10,702 bases of DNA. Source: CAXDOZ01 sp963991145 (GTDB lineage: Bacteria; Bacteroidota; Bacteroidia; Chitinophagales; JABDMM01). The position numbers were made by a program, and so were the translations under genes. Of the stretch, positions 1 to 7,730 are shown one piece after another. Each line of letters begins with the position of its first letter. Position 1 is the stretch's first letter. The notes under the pieces are model-generated. The model saw nothing but the letters and a program-made list of their open reading frames with translations. It ran no database searches and was not told the origin of the DNA. The stretch covers positions 1 to 10,702 of the forward strand of contig CAXDOZ010000080.1 in assembly GCA_963991145.1 (NCBI GenBank), read 5' to 3'.

Positions 1-1196
1 ATACAAAGCCTTATGAAGACTGGTTCTGGGACAAGAATAGGATCAATTTAAAGCGAGCCTGGATCTCAAAGATCGATTTTGAAGGGAAGAAACTGATCTC
101 TGATCAGGGTGAAGAGTTCCATTACGATAAGCTTGTTTTAGCCACAGGTTCGGTTCCAAACAAGTTTGGATGGCCTGGACAGGATCTTAATGGCGTTCAT
201 GGAATGTACTCATATCAGGACCTTGAGCGTCTTGAAAATCGAAGCTCAAAGATCAAGCATGCAGTCATTGTAGGTGGTGGGTTGATTGGGATCGAACTCG
301 CCGAAATGCTGCATTCAAGGCATATTCCAGTAACCTTTCTGGTTCGAGAAACAAGCTTTTGGAATAATGTACTTCCTCCTCAGGAGTCGGAAATAATCAA
401 CCGACATATCAATGCTCAACACGGAATAGATCTTCGCCTGAACACAGAACTGTTTGAGATAAGAGGTGATGGACAAGAGGTACAAAGTGTTGTCACAAAC
501 AATGGTGAAGAGATCAGCTGTGAGTTTGTTGGCCTAACGGCCGGAGTAAGACCAAATATTGATTTCCTAAAAGAAACTGCCCTGCAGATCGATCGTGGAA
601 TAATGATCGATCGCTCTTTCATAACTAATATCCCCGATGTTTATGCAGGTGGTGATTGTGCTCAGTTCCACAATCCGCCCGAAGGGCGAAGACCTGTAGA
701 ACAGGTTTGGTATACCGGAAAGATGCACGGAGAAATCATTGGGAAGAATATTGCCTCAGGAAAAAACTATCAAAGCTATGATCCTGGTCCCTGGTTTAAC
801 TCGGCCAAGTTCTTCGATATCGAGTATCAGACTTATGGTTGGGTGCCTCCAAATATTCACGACCAGGAAAACATGGATGAGATCTATTGGGAGCATAGTG
901 ATGGCATGAAATCCATTCACCTGACCTTCCGCCCTTCTGATTGGAAATTCCTTGGTATCAACAGCTTTGGTATTCGTTACCGACACCAGTTATTCGACAA
1001 GTGGCTAAGGGAGGAACGCAGTATTCAATACGTTCTACGAAATCTGAAAGCCGCCAATTTCGACCCTGAATTCTTCAAAAGCTATGAGGAGCACTGCATC
1101 AAGAACTTCAATACAAAGTATCCCGGTGAAACAGTGAGGTCGGAATCATCTAAAGGCCTGAAGTCATTCTTAAACCTAATCAAGCAAGGAGCATGA
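1..1196 (+). CDS. NAD(P)/FAD-dependent oxidoreductase, 5' end missing
   Basis: This is the C-terminal part of a two-dinucleotide-binding-domain flavoprotein (pyridine nucleotide-disulfide oxidoreductase superfamily, NirB/rubredoxin-reductase-like). The frame is open from base 3, so the gene starts outside the window; the first internal ATG (204) is not the true start, because the residues before it already match the family. Visible motifs are LATGS at about 138-152 (end of the first FAD part), VIVGGGLIGIELAE at about 264-305 (NAD(P)-binding Rossmann GxGxxG) and PDVYAGGDCA at about 633-662 (second FAD-contacting motif). No CxxC redox-active pair is seen, so it is not a thioredoxin/lipoamide-type enzyme. 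About 170 residues follow the GGDCA motif; they are rich in Trp and aromatics, and I cannot assign a partner-binding role to them. The stop overlaps the next gene's ATG by 4 bases (ATGA), so it is probably translated together with the membrane iron-sulfur protein. That suggests it is the NAD(P)H-side module of an electron-transfer pair. The substrate is unknown. Confidence 0.88.
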   Translation, partial: TKPYEDWFWDKNRINLKRAWISKIDFEGKKLISDQGEEFHYDKLVLATGSVPNKFGWPGQDLNGVHGMYSYQDLERLENRSSKIKHAVIVGGGLIGIELAEMLHSRHIPVTFLVRETSFWNNVLPPQESEIINRHINAQHGIDLRLNTELFEIRGDGQEVQSVVTNNGEEISCEFVGLTAGVRPNIDFLKETALQIDRGIMIDRSFITNIPDVYAGGDCAQFHNPPEGRRPVEQVWYTGKMHGEIIGKNIASGKNYQSYDPGPWFNSAKFFDIEYQTYGWVPPNIHDQENMDEIYWEHSDGMKSIHLTFRPSDWKFLGINSFGIRYRHQLFDKWLREERSIQYVLRNLKAANFDPEFFKSYEEHCIKNFNTKYPGETVRSESSKGLKSFLNLIKQGA

Positions 1197-2779
1197 GATT
1201 CACACAAACTATAGCAGGAATTGTGCTTTTCGCAGCATTGGGCATATTTATAGCACTACCATTCCTGAACAATTACACCGTAACTGAGGAGTCCGCAACA
1301 GAGCTGGCAAACTATATGTATCACCCAGAGCACTTCAAGGTGCTCAAGCCAGAGCTTCAGAAGATCGATGGTGAAACATATTCCAAGACAGAGTTACTAT
1401 CTAAGTTTCAGGAGATCATAAACACTGTCAATCCGCAACTTGAAGGACGCGGAGATGAAGGTATTTGGCCAATTGCAGGCTCGGCAAAGAAAGACTACTC
1501 ATTCTGGCTTTTGAACCTATCAGGGAGCGGAACAGCCACCCAACACAAGCATCAGATCTTCCTTCTGTTGATGGCTTTAGTGGGGATTGGAAGTATTCTG
1601 ATGATCCTGCCCATGTTCTTCAATGGCACTCCGGGTATAAAGCACAATGGCATTTACTTCAACTCTTTGAATAGCAGAGGAATAATAGGAATCATCCTTG
1701 GAACTATCCTGGTGATCTTCTATATCGTTCTATACTTCTATCCTCAATACATTCCTGAAATGGTTCAGGTCTTCGACCCGATTGCGAATCTATTCGGGAC
1801 GGAGCACGCGTCCTATTGGTTCATGTATGGATCGTTGTATACCATTGCTGTAACCGTTATGGGCGTAAGGATGTACGCCAAGTATCGCCATAGTAACTAC
1901 CAGTTGATCAGGACTACATCGGTGATGTTCTTCCAGCTTTGCTTTGCATTCATTCTGCCTGAGATCATGGCAGCTGTGGGGAATCCATATATCAACCTGC
2001 ATGTTGCCTGGCCACTGGATTACGATATGTTCTTCAAAGACAGCATTAACTCTTACTATCAGCAAGGAAATGCCTTCCTGGGACTGACTGTGGGAACCTA
2101 TATGCTATTCGCTTCTATCCTACTTACAATTGTTGCCATTCCGCTCTTTACATACATGTATGGCAAGAGATGGTATTGCAGTTGGGTTTGTGGATGTGGC
2201 GGACTAGCCGAGACATTCGGAGATCCATTCAGACAACAGAGCGACAAGTCTCTGAAGGCCTGGAACATAGAGCGATATCTGATTCATGGAGTCCTTGTTT
2301 TCATTACCATCGCCACGATATTCTGGTTAGTTGAATTCTTTACCGGAGCATTGGGCGGACTCAGCTACCAAATCAAGTCTATTTATGGCTTTGCTATTGG
2401 ATCCATCTTTGCCGGTGTGGTAGGAACCGGCTTCTACCCTCTTATGGGAAACAGAGTTTGGTGCCGATTTGGATGTCCCCTCGCAGCAATCATGGGGATC
2501 GTTCAAAGATTCCAATCTCGCTTCAGGATCACTACAAATGGGGCACAATGTATTTCTTGCGGAAACTGCTCAACCTATTGTGAGCAGGGAATTGACGTGA
2601 GATGGTACGCACAGCGAAGCCAGGATATTGTAAGAGCTAGTTGTGTGGGTTGTGGAGTTTGTTCTGCTGTTTGTCCGCGTGGGGTTTTATCTCTGGAAAA
2701 TGGACCTGCAGATAGCAGAGTTATGGACAAACCAATTGAAATCACCGGCTCCGGAGTACAATTTCACGAATTAAACTAG
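1193..2779 (+). CDS. Polytopic 4Fe-4S membrane protein, NosR/NapH-like polyferredoxin
   Basis: 528-residue inner-membrane electron-transfer protein. TM1 is at about residues 7-24, followed by a roughly 95-residue probably extracytoplasmic segment, then about seven more hydrophobic helices (near 121-143, 163-185, 206-226, 241-262, 295-321, 362-386 and 398-415). The cysteine signature of the NosR/NapH/CcoG-like group is present: C329-x3-C333-x-C335 after a helix, and C424-x3-C428-P in a later one. Two ferredoxin-type 4Fe-4S motifs then follow near the C-terminus, C453-x2-C456-x2-C459-x3-C463 and C484-x2-C487-x2-C490-x3-C494-P. The first has Glu instead of Pro after its last Cys. No flavinylation motif or FMN-binding domain is apparent in the N-terminal loop, and no nos or nap genes surround it, so those names should not be transferred. 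ATG overlaps the upstream flavoprotein stop (ATGA). Its role is inferred as passing electrons between that flavoprotein and a membrane or periplasmic acceptor. Confidence 0.87.
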   Translation: MRFTQTIAGIVLFAALGIFIALPFLNNYTVTEESATELANYMYHPEHFKVLKPELQKIDGETYSKTELLSKFQEIINTVNPQLEGRGDEGIWPIAGSAKKDYSFWLLNLSGSGTATQHKHQIFLLLMALVGIGSILMILPMFFNGTPGIKHNGIYFNSLNSRGIIGIILGTILVIFYIVLYFYPQYIPEMVQVFDPIANLFGTEHASYWFMYGSLYTIAVTVMGVRMYAKYRHSNYQLIRTTSVMFFQLCFAFILPEIMAAVGNPYINLHVAWPLDYDMFFKDSINSYYQQGNAFLGLTVGTYMLFASILLTIVAIPLFTYMYGKRWYCSWVCGCGGLAETFGDPFRQQSDKSLKAWNIERYLIHGVLVFITIATIFWLVEFFTGALGGLSYQIKSIYGFAIGSIFAGVVGTGFYPLMGNRVWCRFGCPLAAIMGIVQRFQSRFRITTNGAQCISCGNCSTYCEQGIDVRWYAQRSQDIVRASCVGCGVCSAVCPRGVLSLENGPADSRVMDKPIEITGSGVQFHELN

Positions 2780-3471
2780 TGACCGATCTAATTATCCCTG
2801 CCCAGGACGAAGAAAGAGCTATTGCAAAAGTGATTGCTGAAGTACCCAAAAACTGGATCAGAGAGATCGTTGTGGTAAACAATGGCTCAATGGACAATAC
2901 GGCTGAGGTCGCCAGAAAAGCAGGTGCTACAGTGATCGATGAGCCTAGAAAGGGTTACGGACAGGCCTGCCTTACCGGTATCGACTACCTCTTGTCTAAG
3001 ACCGAAAGGCCAGATATCATTGCATTTATGGATGGAGACCACTCTGATTATGCAGAGCAGGTGGAAGATCTCATCAAACCAATTCAGGAAGAAGGATGTG
3101 ACATTGTAATTGGCTCAAGGGCGCTTGGGACAATGGAATCCGGAGCGATGTTCCCTCAGCAACGATTTGGAAACTGGTTGGCAGCACTGCTTATCAAATG
3201 GATCTACAATTACCGCATCACAGACCTCGGCCCGTTCAGGGCCTTAAAAACAGATAAGCTTGTAGAGCTGGGAATGGTGGACACAAACTACGGCTGGACA
3301 GTAGAAATGCAGATCAAAGCGATACAAAATGGCTTCGTGATGAAAGAAGTGCCGGTTGACTATCGTCAAAGGATCGGACATTCGAAGATCGCCGGGACGA
3401 TTAATGGTACCATTAAGGCCGGATATAAGATCATTCACACCATCTTTAAGTACGCAAAGAAGAATGACTAA
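2779..3471 (+). CDS. Family 2 glycosyltransferase, DPM/polyprenyl-phosphate sugar synthase-like
   Basis: 230-residue GT-A enzyme of glycosyltransferase family 2, closest in look to the DPM1/DPG-synthase-like subgroup that moves a sugar from a nucleotide donor to a polyprenyl phosphate. Motifs: IPAQDEE (residues 6-12), NNGSMDNT (34-41), MDGDHSD (84-90, the D-x-D metal site), GSR (112-114), QRFGNW (128-133), TDLGPFRAL (148-156) and YGWTVEMQIKA (171-181). The C-terminus lacks the membrane helices found in GtrB-type members, so it should be a soluble or peripheral protein. The start is GTG, sharing one base with the upstream TAG stop (TAGTG). It is accepted because the first nucleotide-binding strand begins at residue 3 and no ATG lies close. 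The stop overlaps the next gene by 8 bases. With a GT-C enzyme two genes downstream it may supply that enzyme's lipid-linked sugar donor (inference). Confidence 0.87.
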   Translation: MTDLIIPAQDEERAIAKVIAEVPKNWIREIVVVNNGSMDNTAEVARKAGATVIDEPRKGYGQACLTGIDYLLSKTERPDIIAFMDGDHSDYAEQVEDLIKPIQEEGCDIVIGSRALGTMESGAMFPQQRFGNWLAALLIKWIYNYRITDLGPFRALKTDKLVELGMVDTNYGWTVEMQIKAIQNGFVMKEVPVDYRQRIGHSKIAGTINGTIKAGYKIIHTIFKYAKKND

Positions 3472-4963
3472 AGGGTTCTACATAGCAGTATTAGTAGTTT
3501 ATACGCTTTGCCTTGCGCTGATAGCGATCTACGCTATTATTCAGCTGAATCTCGCATTGAACTACCAAAGAAAGAAGTGGAAGAAAGCTAAGGAGCAAAG
3601 GCCTGAGCTGAGTGATCTTCCTGCGGTGACCGTTCAGCTCCCTGTTTTTAATGAGCGCTATGTGATCGAAAGGCTGATTAAGAGTGTCGCTGCTCTTGAT
3701 TACCCGGTAGACAAGCTGGAAATTCAGGTCCTTGATGACTCGACCGATGAAAGCTTTGATATTGCCGCCAAGCTTATTAGTGAGCTGCAAAACGATGGAA
3801 TCGACATCAAGCATATTCAGAGAAAAGAAAGAACGGGATTTAAAGCCGGGGCACTACAATATGGACTAGAGTCAGCAAAGGGTGAGTACATCGCAATATT
3901 CGACGCGGATTTCATGCCTAAACCAAATTTCCTGAAGGAGCTACTTCCATATTTTGATGAAGACAGAATTGGAATGGTACAAGCGCGTTGGGGGCACCTC
4001 AATGAGAGCTTTTCAATACTTACAAAAGTACAGGCATTCCACCTAAACAATCACTTTACAACAGAACAGCAAGGTCGTTGCTCGTCAGGACTTTACATGA
4101 ATTTTAATGGCACTGGCGGGGTTTGGAGAAAGGAGTGTATCGTAGATGCTGGTGGCTGGGAAGCCGATACCTTAACTGAGGATCTCGATCTCAGTTATCG
4201 GGCACAATTGAAGGGTTGGAAATTTCACTTTACCGAGGATGTGGAAGCTCCTGCTGAACTTCCTGCAGCCATGAGTGCAATTCGATCGCAGCAATATCGA
4301 TGGATGAAGGGTTCTTCTGAAGTAGCCAGAAAGCACCTAAGCGGAATCCTTCGCAGAAATGATGTCCCTCTACGCGTAAAGCTCCATAGTGCAGGGCATT
4401 TGTTGGGCTCCTCAGTTTTCTTCCTTGTGTTGATCCTGATCTTCTTCAGTTTGCCGCTCATTCTCCTTCGCCATAGCAATATGGGTTGGTTCCCAGATTG
4501 GTTTATGTCGGGGCTTCAGGTGCTTAAATTCACCTTCTTTGCCTTTCTGTTCATTTACCTAAGTACGCTAAGATTGAAGCCTGGGAAGTGGGTAGAGAAA
4601 GCGAAGTATTTCATCACCACCTTCCCTTCTTTCCTCTGCATTATCTCGGGATTGAGCTATCACAACAGCTCTGCGGTTTTGGAAGGATTCATTGGAAAAC
4701 GCTCGGATTTCATTCGGACACCAAAATTTAACATTATCTCAAAGGAGAATTCATGGTCCTCAAATGTCTATTTGAAGCGCAAACTCCACAAGAATGTAAT
4801 TGCTGAGTTCCTCATTTTCCTATACATATCAATCACTGCAGCCCTCAGTATTTATTGGGGTTTCTTCGATATGTTGCCATTTCTTTTGCTAGTAGGTCTT
4901 GGTTTTGGATTTATCCTTTTCTTCTCAATAAAGCATCATAGGATTGCTAGCTTAGGAGCTTAA
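3464..4963 (+). CDS. Membrane family 2 glycosyltransferase, cellulose/glucomannan synthase-like
   Basis: 499-residue inner-membrane GT2 enzyme of the cellulose synthase/CSLA-like type. Order: one helix near residues 5-28, a cytoplasmic GT-A domain at about 53-290, then several C-terminal helices (near 315-335, 353-370, 383-396, 446-466 and 469-488). All processive-type catalytic motifs are present: DD at 91-92, the DAD metal site at 147-149, TED at 238-240 and the Q-x2-RW motif at 276-280. No PilZ domain is present, so c-di-GMP control of the BcsA kind is not expected from this protein. The frame stays open back to an ATG at 3356, but 3464 is the likely start. It gives the membrane helix directly, and the longer form would add 36 unrelated, basic residues lying inside the upstream coding frame. 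It overlaps the upstream gene by 8 bases and the next ATG by one (TAATG). The sugar and acceptor are unknown; a glycolipid or short glycan is as likely as a long polymer. Confidence 0.88.
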   Translation: MTKGFYIAVLVVYTLCLALIAIYAIIQLNLALNYQRKKWKKAKEQRPELSDLPAVTVQLPVFNERYVIERLIKSVAALDYPVDKLEIQVLDDSTDESFDIAAKLISELQNDGIDIKHIQRKERTGFKAGALQYGLESAKGEYIAIFDADFMPKPNFLKELLPYFDEDRIGMVQARWGHLNESFSILTKVQAFHLNNHFTTEQQGRCSSGLYMNFNGTGGVWRKECIVDAGGWEADTLTEDLDLSYRAQLKGWKFHFTEDVEAPAELPAAMSAIRSQQYRWMKGSSEVARKHLSGILRRNDVPLRVKLHSAGHLLGSSVFFLVLILIFFSLPLILLRHSNMGWFPDWFMSGLQVLKFTFFAFLFIYLSTLRLKPGKWVEKAKYFITTFPSFLCIISGLSYHNSSAVLEGFIGKRSDFIRTPKFNIISKENSWSSNVYLKRKLHKNVIAEFLIFLYISITAALSIYWGFFDMLPFLLLVGLGFGFILFFSIKHHRIASLGA

Positions 4964-6270
4964 TGAAGCCTCTAAACGCAGTTTATGCCGCTGCTTGTTT
5001 GCTAAGCTGTATCGCTCTTGGCTATTTTATCCCAAGAGAACAACCAGAGCTCCTGATCATGCTTTCACTCCTCTGGTTTGGGGCTTGCCTTATGCTGTTC
5101 AGGACAAAGGATCAGATCTCTTTCCCTCAGATTATTGGACTTGCCTTTCTCTTACGCATTGTTCTGATTCCTGTGCTTCCACCCTTGTCAGATGACTTCT
5201 TCCGATTCCTGTGGGATGGCGACCTCCTATCTGCTGGGATGAATCCTTATGCTCATCTTCCGGTAGATGCAATGGTGAACTCACCAGTTAAGCTGAATCA
5301 GCTCAATTCACCTGAATACTATACCGTTTACCCACCTTTCTCTCAGCTGCTATTTGGCGCATCCTCCTTCCTTTTCCCGGATGGTATTATGGGCAGGGTT
5401 ATCACTCTAAGACTGGTTTACATTGGCTTTGACATGTTCAATTTATACCTACTCATGCGTCTATTGGCCTTGTATGATATCGGGGAACACTGGCTGATCC
5501 TATACGCTTTCCATCCCCTGGTTGTAATGGAGTTTGTAGGAAATCTTCATCTTGAGGTTTTCATGTTAACCGGCCTATTGGTTTTTGGAATTGGCCTAAA
5601 AGAAAAGCGACCAGGCTTAGCGATTGTAGGCCTGGCATTCGCGATCCATATGAAATTACTTCCCGTGATTTTGATCCCGTACCTGATACTACGACATCGA
5701 AGGGGGCTGCAGATTAGCATTGTTGCACTCGTCGTGGCTTTTGTCCCTTTTGGATATCTGCTTTTTACCGGCACCCTGGAGAACTGGATGGAAAGCATTA
5801 GCTATTACAACCAGCTATTTGAGTTCAATGGAAGTGTTTACCTGCTATTTAGGGATCTGGGCTTTCTGATCTTCGGCTACAATACCATCTCATGGTTAGG
5901 ACCTCTCCTTAACCTGATCGCCGCTGGTTTGATCCTTTACTTTTCATTCTTTTACCGCTATCAAAAGGGAAGATTTTTCCGATTTACAGCTATTGCCTGG
6001 TTGATCTTTTACCTATTCAGCACAACTGTACATCCATGGTATATTGCTCCTTTGGTGGCATTCGGCCTGATGTCGGGCATGCGAAGTCCGTTCGTATTCT
6101 CCATTACAGCGCTTTTCAGCTATTTTGCTTACGGAAATCAGGATTTCTCTCTACCCATCTGGATCAGTCTGGGGATTTACATTCCCGTCTTTGCCAGTAT
6201 TGCCCTAGATTATGTAAGGTTGAAAGATGAGAAACGACCAATGCTAAGAAGCAACTGGCATGAATCTTGA
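4963..6270 (+). CDS. Polytopic GT-C glycosyltransferase, GT87/DUF2029 or mannosyltransferase-like
   Basis: 435-residue integral membrane protein with roughly ten or more hydrophobic helices. The first extracytoplasmic loop carries the family hallmark: an acidic pair at D77-D78, then R81, WDG at 84-86 and NPY at 94-96. YPPFSQ follows at 123-128. Other conserved-looking points are the E190/N194/H196 cluster, KLLP at 231-234 and HPWY at 357-360. This pattern fits GT-C enzymes of the DUF2029/GT87 and MptB-like mannosyltransferase groups, which use polyprenyl-phosphate sugars on the outer face of the cytoplasmic membrane. The acidic pair is the expected catalytic site. I cannot tell the exact subfamily or sugar. 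It starts within the previous stop (TAATG), and its stop lies inside the next gene (11-base overlap). The DPM-like gene two positions upstream is the natural donor-making partner (inference from known GT-C biochemistry). Confidence 0.8.
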   Translation: MKPLNAVYAAACLLSCIALGYFIPREQPELLIMLSLLWFGACLMLFRTKDQISFPQIIGLAFLLRIVLIPVLPPLSDDFFRFLWDGDLLSAGMNPYAHLPVDAMVNSPVKLNQLNSPEYYTVYPPFSQLLFGASSFLFPDGIMGRVITLRLVYIGFDMFNLYLLMRLLALYDIGEHWLILYAFHPLVVMEFVGNLHLEVFMLTGLLVFGIGLKEKRPGLAIVGLAFAIHMKLLPVILIPYLILRHRRGLQISIVALVVAFVPFGYLLFTGTLENWMESISYYNQLFEFNGSVYLLFRDLGFLIFGYNTISWLGPLLNLIAAGLILYFSFFYRYQKGRFFRFTAIAWLIFYLFSTTVHPWYIAPLVAFGLMSGMRSPFVFSITALFSYFAYGNQDFSLPIWISLGIYIPVFASIALDYVRLKDEKRPMLRSNWHES

Positions 6271-6991
6271 AAAAATGAAAAACATGAAACGAATACTCCT
6301 ATTAAGCCTTGCAGTTCTATTCCTATCGATCAACCAATCGGCAGCATTCTTCGCTGAAGCAGATGCATTTTTTAGTGCAAATGTCAGCAATGGCCTGGTT
6401 GATTATAAAGGCATTAAAGCCAATCCTGCAGATCTGAATGCTCTTGTCGCCGAGATCGCTGAAGCAGATATCGAGTCAATGACTGGTAACCAAAAGAAGG
6501 CTTTCCTAATCAATACCTATAATATCCTGGTGATCTGGAGTATCGTTCAGGAATATCCTACTGGCTCTCCTCTGGACATTGACGGATTCTTCGATAAAAA
6601 GAAACACAATGTGGGCGGCACTCAAATGACATTGAGTGACCTGGAGACTAAGAACATCATGCCTACATTCAAGGATTCCAGACTTCATTTCGCATTGGTT
6701 TGTGCGGCGATTGGTTGTCCTCCAATTATAAATGAAGCTTACCTTGAAGATATGCTGGAGGAGCAGCTCGACCGACAAACAGAAGCTGCTGTAAACAGCG
6801 AAAAGTTTGTAGAACACAGCACATTCCCTGCTCTTTTAAAGCTTTCTCAAATTTTTGAGTGGTACGCCTCTGACTTCGATAGAGATGAAGGAACAGTGAT
6901 AAAGTTCATCAATAAGTATCGATCATCTGAAATACCTTCGAACATTAAGATTGGGTATACAGAATACGATTGGTCCTTAAATGAGCAGTAA
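6260..6991 (+). CDS. Exported DUF547 family protein
   Basis: 243-residue protein with a signal peptide (basic start, hydrophobic stretch at residues 11-23, small residues SAA at 27-29), so it is probably periplasmic or surface exposed. The rest matches DUF547: AFLINTYN at 81-88, HFALVCAAIGCPP at 143-155 (two Cys, 148 and 153) and the terminal YDWSLNE at 236-242. DUF547 has been compared with cysteine-protease/transglutaminase-like folds, but its activity is not established; the conserved His/Cys segment is the likely functional site. Three in-frame ATGs lie at 6260, 6275 and 6284. The signal peptide is short and typical if translation begins at 6275 or 6284, and 6260 gives the 11-base overlap with the upstream gene, so the exact start is uncertain. 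The stop overlaps the next gene by 11 bases. Its place between a GT-C enzyme and a TIGR04282 protein suggests an accessory role in the same pathway. Confidence 0.86.
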   Translation: MNLEKMKNMKRILLLSLAVLFLSINQSAAFFAEADAFFSANVSNGLVDYKGIKANPADLNALVAEIAEADIESMTGNQKKAFLINTYNILVIWSIVQEYPTGSPLDIDGFFDKKKHNVGGTQMTLSDLETKNIMPTFKDSRLHFALVCAAIGCPPIINEAYLEDMLEEQLDRQTEAAVNSEKFVEHSTFPALLKLSQIFEWYASDFDRDEGTVIKFINKYRSSEIPSNIKIGYTEYDWSLNEQ

Positions 6992-7619
6992 TCCGCAGTC
7001 AAACCTTGCAATAATCATCTTCTTAAAGGCACCTATTCCGGGGCAGGTGAAAACACGCCTGGCAAAGGACATTGGTGATCAGGCAGCAGCTGAGGTCTAT
7101 CAAAGGCTTCTCAGCCATACTGTTTCTGTTGTTTCTGGCCTACCGGCCGATTTGATCGCTTATCACAAAGGGTATAATGATCCTCCGGCCTTGTTAAGGA
7201 ATCAATTCTCTGCCTGGGTGGAACAGGCAGCTGGTGATCTTGGAGACAGAATGATATCAGCATTCTCTTCTGTTTTTAAAATGGGATATAAAAGAGTTTT
7301 GCTGATTGGAACCGATTGCCCTGGTATAAACAAAGGACATCTTCATCAGGCATTTGAAGAGCTCAATGATTCAGATGTCTGCTTTGGACCTGCGGATGAT
7401 GGTGGTTATTACCTGATCGGCCTAAAAAGGCCTATTCCAGAGCTTTTCGATGATATTACCTGGAGCACAGACATGGTGCTTCAGTCCAGTCTTGAAAATG
7501 CCGAAAAGGAAAAACTAAGTGTCAGCCTAATTGAGAGTCTGAACGACGTTGACACTGCAACTGATTTGCGCTCTTTCCCCTCTTTTGTGCCGGAAGGTCT
7601 GCATTTAGACGGTGCTTAA
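6981..7619 (+). CDS. TIGR04282 / DUF2064 glycosyltransferase-like protein (arsenosugar-associated family)
   Basis: 212-residue soluble GT-A/nucleotidyltransferase-fold protein. Motifs in order: KAPIPGQVKTRLA at residues 16-28 (nucleotide-binding loop, CofC/MobA-like), GDLGDRM at 85-91, IGTDCPG at 109-115 (metal/nucleotide site), GPADDGGYYLIGL at 136-148, WST at 161-163 and DVDTATDL at 189-196. These define the DUF2064 family, listed by NCBI as TIGR04282 'arsenosugar biosynthesis glycosyltransferase' because of its genomic association with the radical SAM protein ArsS and the methyltransferase ArsM. The reaction has not, to my knowledge, been firmly shown biochemically. Length and motifs are complete. 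It overlaps DUF547 by 11 bases and is the last gene of the coupled string. Neither arsM nor arsS is in the window, so the arsenic link rests on family naming alone. A role in nucleotide-sugar or other glycoconjugate synthesis is also possible. Confidence 0.86.
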   Translation: MSSNPQSNLAIIIFLKAPIPGQVKTRLAKDIGDQAAAEVYQRLLSHTVSVVSGLPADLIAYHKGYNDPPALLRNQFSAWVEQAAGDLGDRMISAFSSVFKMGYKRVLLIGTDCPGINKGHLHQAFEELNDSDVCFGPADDGGYYLIGLKRPIPELFDDITWSTDMVLQSSLENAEKEKLSVSLIESLNDVDTATDLRSFPSFVPEGLHLDGA

Positions 7620-7663
7620 GGCAGCATTAATACAGGATTTTCCGAATTACAGTTAGAAAAAAA

Positions 7664-7671
7664 TAAATTTG
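7664..7671 (+). promoter_or_regulatory. Bacteroidota-type -7 promoter element (TAAATTTG)
   Basis: TAAATTTG matches the Bacteroidota housekeeping sigma consensus TAnnTTTG at every defined base. It lies in the 111-base gap between the TIGR04282 gene and the coiled-coil gene. The matching -33 TTTG is poor (a T-rich stretch near 7638-7641 at roughly the right distance). A transcript would begin near 7676-7680. That leaves about 50 bases of leader before the ATG at 7731 but only about ten before the GTG at 7689, which favours the ATG. The rest of the gap (7620-7730) shows no hairpin terminator. Confidence 0.55.
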
Positions 7672-7730
7672 CGCCACAATTTCTAAAAGTGACACCAGGA
7701 TTGAGATTTGCAGACTGGGGCAGCGACCCG

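Noticed and set aside
1520..1543. Possible flavinylation (SGAT-like) motif in the polyferredoxin, residues 110-117
   Set aside because: The sequence reads SGSGTATQ, lacks the upstream Asp pattern, and the loop is too short for a normal FMN-binding domain.
1790..2065. 91-codon - strand open frame inside the polyferredoxin gene
   Set aside because: It is antisense to a well-supported membrane protein gene, has no promoter, and its translation shows no recognisable domain.
3356..3463. Longer N-terminus for the cellulose-synthase-like glycosyltransferase, starting at 3356
   Set aside because: It lies inside the upstream glycosyltransferase's coding frame and adds 36 basic residues unlike the family. 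The ATG at 3464 gives a membrane helix at once and an 8-base overlap like the other junctions.
7419..7432. Inverted repeat ggcct-aaaa-aggcc
   Set aside because: It lies in the middle of the TIGR04282 coding sequence, has only a 5-base stem and no following T-run, so it is unlikely to be a terminator.
7689..7730. GTG start for the coiled-coil gene
   Set aside because: It is in frame and open, but lies only about 10 bases after the expected transcription start from TAAATTTG. Kept as an alternative, not the main call.
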